From positions 1 to 64,000 of the forward strand of contig NZ_SLWY01000021.1 in the NCBI RefSeq assembly GCF_004341245.1: 64,000 nt of DNA, given 5' to 3'. Each line of letters opens with the position of its first letter. Position 1 is the stretch's first letter. The DNA comes from Plasticicumulans lactativorans (GTDB lineage: Bacteria; Pseudomonadota; Gammaproteobacteria; Competibacterales; Competibacteraceae). Below the pieces are notes generated by a model, which was not told the origin of the DNA, did no database searches, and saw only the letters and a list, made by a program, of their open reading frames with translations. This document shows positions 61,807-64,000 of this stretch, piece after piece. The translations under genes were made by a program, and so were the position numbers.

Positions 61807-62754
61807 ATGCCCGCGAATCCCCCGCCCCGCCCCGCGCCGACCAAGGCGCGCATGCCACCGCTCGACCCTGCCGCCGCGGCCTGCGACGGCCTCGCGCGCA
61901 TCGTCGACGCCTGCCTCGCGCAGTTCGAGGTCAACCGCAGCGGCCTGCTCGCCGGCCGCTACCACCCGGAGTACGTGCACCAGATGCGCGTGGCGCTGCG
62001 CCGCCTGCGCTCGGCGCTCGGGCTGTTCGGGGGCGTCGAGCCGGCCCTGAAGGCGCCGCCGCTGCTCGCCGAGATCCGCGCGCTCGCCGCCGCGCTCGGC
62101 CGCGCCCGCGACCTCGACGTGTTCGTCGACACCACCCTGCCCAAGGTGCTGGCGGCGGCAGCGCCCGGCACCGCGCTCGCCGCGCTCGCCGCACACGCCG
62201 GCACGGTGCGGCGGCGGCGACGCCTCGAGGCCCGCGCCGTGTGCGCGCAGCCGCGCGTCGTCGCGCTCGCGGCGCAGTTGCGCGAGTGGCTGGCGGCGCT
62301 GTGCGCGGGCCTCGCCGCCGACCACGTCCTGCGCCGCCCGCTCGCCGCCGTCGCCCCCGCGCTGCTCGGGCGCCGCTACCGCGGGGTGCGCCGCCGCGGC
62401 CGGCGCCTCGCGCGGCGCAGCGCCGCCGAGCGTCACCTGCTGCGCATCGCGGTCAAGAAGCTGCGCTACGCCACCGACTTCCTCGGCGGCCTGTACGCGG
62501 ACGCCGCCTCGCGCCCGGCCTTCGCCGCCGCGCTGGCCGAGCTGCAGGACCTGCTCGGCACGCTGAACGACCTCGCGGTGACCGCCCACGTGCTGGTCGA
62601 ACTCGACGCCGGCGAGGAGCCGGGCGCCACGCACGCCGCCGCCGGGGCGCAGGTGCGCGACTGCGTCGCCGCGCACGCCGACGCCCACCTGCGTGAACTT
62701 GCCGAGGCCTGGCGGGGGTTCAAGGCCACGCCGCGGTTCTGGACCGGCGCCTGA
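61807..62754 (+). CDS. CHAD-domain protein
   Basis: A 315-residue helical protein with the conserved histidine alpha-helical domain. The diagnostic parts are YHPEYVHQMRVALRRLRSAL near residue 57 and AVKKLRYATDFLG near residue 218, giving the basic and His-rich surface that binds polyphosphate in studied members. It has no CYTH phosphatase domain in front, so it is a stand-alone CHAD. The start is uncertain (61780 or 61807). It follows recQ by 70 bases in the same direction. Confidence 0.82.
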   Translation: MPANPPPRPAPTKARMPPLDPAAAACDGLARIVDACLAQFEVNRSGLLAGRYHPEYVHQMRVALRRLRSALGLFGGVEPALKAPPLLAEIRALAAALGRARDLDVFVDTTLPKVLAAAAPGTALAALAAHAGTVRRRRRLEARAVCAQPRVVALAAQLREWLAALCAGLAADHVLRRPLAAVAPALLGRRYRGVRRRGRRLARRSAAERHLLRIAVKKLRYATDFLGGLYADAASRPAFAAALAELQDLLGTLNDLAVTAHVLVELDAGEEPGATHAAAGAQVRDCVAAHADAHLRELAEAWRGFKATPRFWTGA

Positions 62755-62841
62755 GCGCCGCCCGCCGCCGCGGGCGTACCTTGCATGCGCGCGCCCGCCA
62801 GCCACACTCGCTGCAGGCCCCCCACCACCGAGAGCCTTCCG

Positions 62842-63414
62842 ATGCGCACCCCGATCCGTGCCCTCATCGCCGCGTCGAGCCTGTTCGTCGGCGCCTGCGT
62901 GACCGACGGCGGCTACAACAGCTACGGCGGCGGCTACCCCGCGTCCTACCCGAGCCCCGGCTACGGCGGCGGCTACGCGTCCGACGACAGCGACACGGTG
63001 CGCTGCGAGAGCAGCGACATGCGCCAGCGCTACTGCCGGGTGCGCAACGACGGCGTGCGCCTGCTCGACCGCCACTCCGACGCGCCCTGCCGCGAAGGCC
63101 GTGACTGGGGCGCCGACCGCGGCGGGGTCTGGGTCACCAACGGCTGCCGCGCGACCTTCCGCATCTACCGCGGCGGTGGCGGCTACTACGGCGGTGGCGG
63201 CGGGGACGACGGTCGCAGCGTGCGCACGGTGCGCTGCGAGAGCACCGACATGCGCCGGCGCTACTGCAGCGTGCGCAACGACGGCGTACGCCTCGACGAC
63301 CGGCTGTCCGATGCGCCGTGCCGCCAGGGCACCGACTGGGGCTCGGACCGCGGCGGCATCTGGGTCGCCAACGGCTGCCGCGCCGACTTCCGCGCCGTGG
63401 TGCGCAGCTATTGA
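62842..63414 (+). CDS. Lipoprotein with two DUF3011 repeats
   Basis: An exported protein of 190 residues. A lipobox (LFVGAC) places the lipidated Cys at about residue 19. A Gly/Tyr/Ser-rich spacer follows, then two copies of a 50-residue module, each running VRCES-(S/T)-DMR-x-RYC ... RVRNDGVRL or SVRNDGVRL ... SDAPC ... DWG-x-DRGG-(V/I)-WV-x-NGCRA. A second glycine-tyrosine linker separates them. Each module has four Cys that may form disulfides. DUF3011 has no known function. GAGAGCC upstream is a weak ribosome site. Confidence 0.8.
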   Translation: MRTPIRALIAASSLFVGACVTDGGYNSYGGGYPASYPSPGYGGGYASDDSDTVRCESSDMRQRYCRVRNDGVRLLDRHSDAPCREGRDWGADRGGVWVTNGCRATFRIYRGGGGYYGGGGGDDGRSVRTVRCESTDMRRRYCSVRNDGVRLDDRLSDAPCRQGTDWGSDRGGIWVANGCRADFRAVVRSY

Positions 63415-64000
63415 GGTGGCGTGCCGCCCGCCGGCGCGAGGCAGGCGCCGAGCGCATCCTCGATCGCGCCCCAGTCGGTCGCCGCGGCGGCCGCGGCGAT
63501 GAACTCCACGCGGCTGTCGCGGCGCCAGGCGGTGCTGTCCACGTGGTGGCCGGTGGGGCCGCCGTTGAACGCGAGCCAGCCCCAGCCGACGTTGAACACC
63601 CCCTTGGCGCGCAGCAGCGGCGCCAGCGGCCCCGGCTGCCCGACCCGCCCGAACAGCGCACGCAGCCGCCGCGCATCGAAGACCTGCGCCGGCGGGAACA
63701 GCCAGCCGCGCGCCACGTGCCCGCCGTCGCGGCTCTCGCGGCACAGCGCCCCCGGCAGCAGGCTCGGCACGCCGCCGACGGCGACCGTCGCCGCCGCGGC
63801 CACGACGGCGGCAGCGGCGGCGGCGCGCGGGGCCGGGTCGCAGTCGAGCCAGGCGCCGTCGAGCACGCCGTGGGCGGTTTCCAGCACCGCGAGCTTGGGC
63901 GGGTCGAGCGCCGCGGCGAGCGCGTGGAACGCCGCGCGCTCGGCCGCGGTCACACGGTCGGCATGGCTGCCGACGAGCACGTCGGCCACTTCGAGCTGTT
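63408..64000 (-). CDS. G3E (CobW/YjiA-like) GTPase, 3' part only
   Basis: The C-terminal 196 or so residues of a protein that continues beyond the window end (open frame to base 64000). The first visible part is QLEVADVLVGSHADRVTAAE, which aligns in position with the fourth GTP-binding motif of G3E metallochaperones (usually NKxD, here SHAD). The later CobW C-terminal domain is seen as HVARGWLFPPAQVFDARRL and RAKGVFNVGWGWLAFNGG with a strand pattern ending DSRVEFI. The metal-binding CxCC and Walker A parts are outside the window. It overlaps the convergent DUF3011 gene by seven bases. Confidence 0.75.
   Translation of the reverse strand, partial: QLEVADVLVGSHADRVTAAERAAFHALAAALDPPKLAVLETAHGVLDGAWLDCDPAPRAAAAAAVVAAAATVAVGGVPSLLPGALCRESRDGGHVARGWLFPPAQVFDARRLRALFGRVGQPGPLAPLLRAKGVFNVGWGWLAFNGGPTGHHVDSTAWRRDSRVEFIAAAAAATDWGAIEDALGACLAPAGGTPPQ

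Overview
The window is about 64 kb of very GC-rich (near 70 percent by eye), densely coded, ordinary chromosomal DNA. Gene content and gene order point to a free-living betaproteobacterium of the Rhodocyclales / Zoogloeaceae type (Thauera or Azoarcus relatives): the ftsK-lolA-rarA-serS string, aat-bpt-infA beside clpA/clpS, assimilatory nirB-nirD-nasA with nrtABC, FabR-type control of beta-oxidation, isocitrate lyase, and a PEP-CTERM-type TPR lipoprotein. The genus is an inference. I see no rRNA, tRNA, insertion sequence, phage gene or CRISPR array.

Layout. 0.1-5.7 kb: a DUF3617 protein, then a leftward six-gene operon for a cytoplasmic group 3b (NADP-linked) NiFe hydrogenase with its own maturation protease and an embedded cyclic-nucleotide-binding-domain protein. 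5.9-9.9 kb: a DODA-type dioxygenase, a small unknown protein, a HIT protein and a Kef-type antiporter. 10-13 kb: purB, a RoxA-like ribosomal oxygenase and a GNAT. 13-20.2 kb: a FabR-like repressor diverging from a fadE-fadJ-(TIR/deoxyribosyltransferase-like protein)-thiolase operon. 20.2-20.7 kb: a Gdx/SugE guanidinium exporter preceded by a guanidine-II (mini-ykkC) riboswitch. 21-28.8 kb: ftsK-lolA-rarA-GGDEF-serS-HAD, leftward. 29-34.6 kb: an N-degron locus (FemAB-like GNAT, aat, bpt, infA, and opposite clpS-clpA). 34.8-37.5 kb: aceA diverging from a LysR regulator. 37.5-51.9 kb: a nitrate assimilation regulon. 52-64 kb: PrsT, a retropepsin-like protease, an EamA transporter, a PAS plus soluble chemoreceptor pair, Nudix, ferredoxin-NADP reductase, recQ, CHAD, a DUF3011 lipoprotein and a G3E GTPase cut by the window end.

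The nitrate region holds the richest regulation. The leftward nirB-nirD-nasA operon and the rightward NNP nitrate transporter diverge from a 536-bp region with a sigma-54 -24/-12 element for each side and two NtrC-type palindromes between them. The transporter is followed by a PP2C phosphatase / Ser-Thr kinase fusion. The nrtABC operon lies downstream of a NasT-type ANTAR gene, and its leader has two hairpins with hexaloops of the ANTAR-recognised form (A1, G4) followed by an intrinsic terminator. That makes it a transcription-antitermination switch readable directly from the sequence. A motif TTGTGCGCTGC recurs in all three nitrate promoter regions.

The most unusual items are the nrtA leader with its shared upstream motif, the TIR/deoxyribosyltransferase-like protein inside a fatty-acid oxidation operon, the guanidine-II switch, the run of three transferase genes whose families share a fold next to ClpAS, and the cyclic-nucleotide protein inside the hydrogenase operon.
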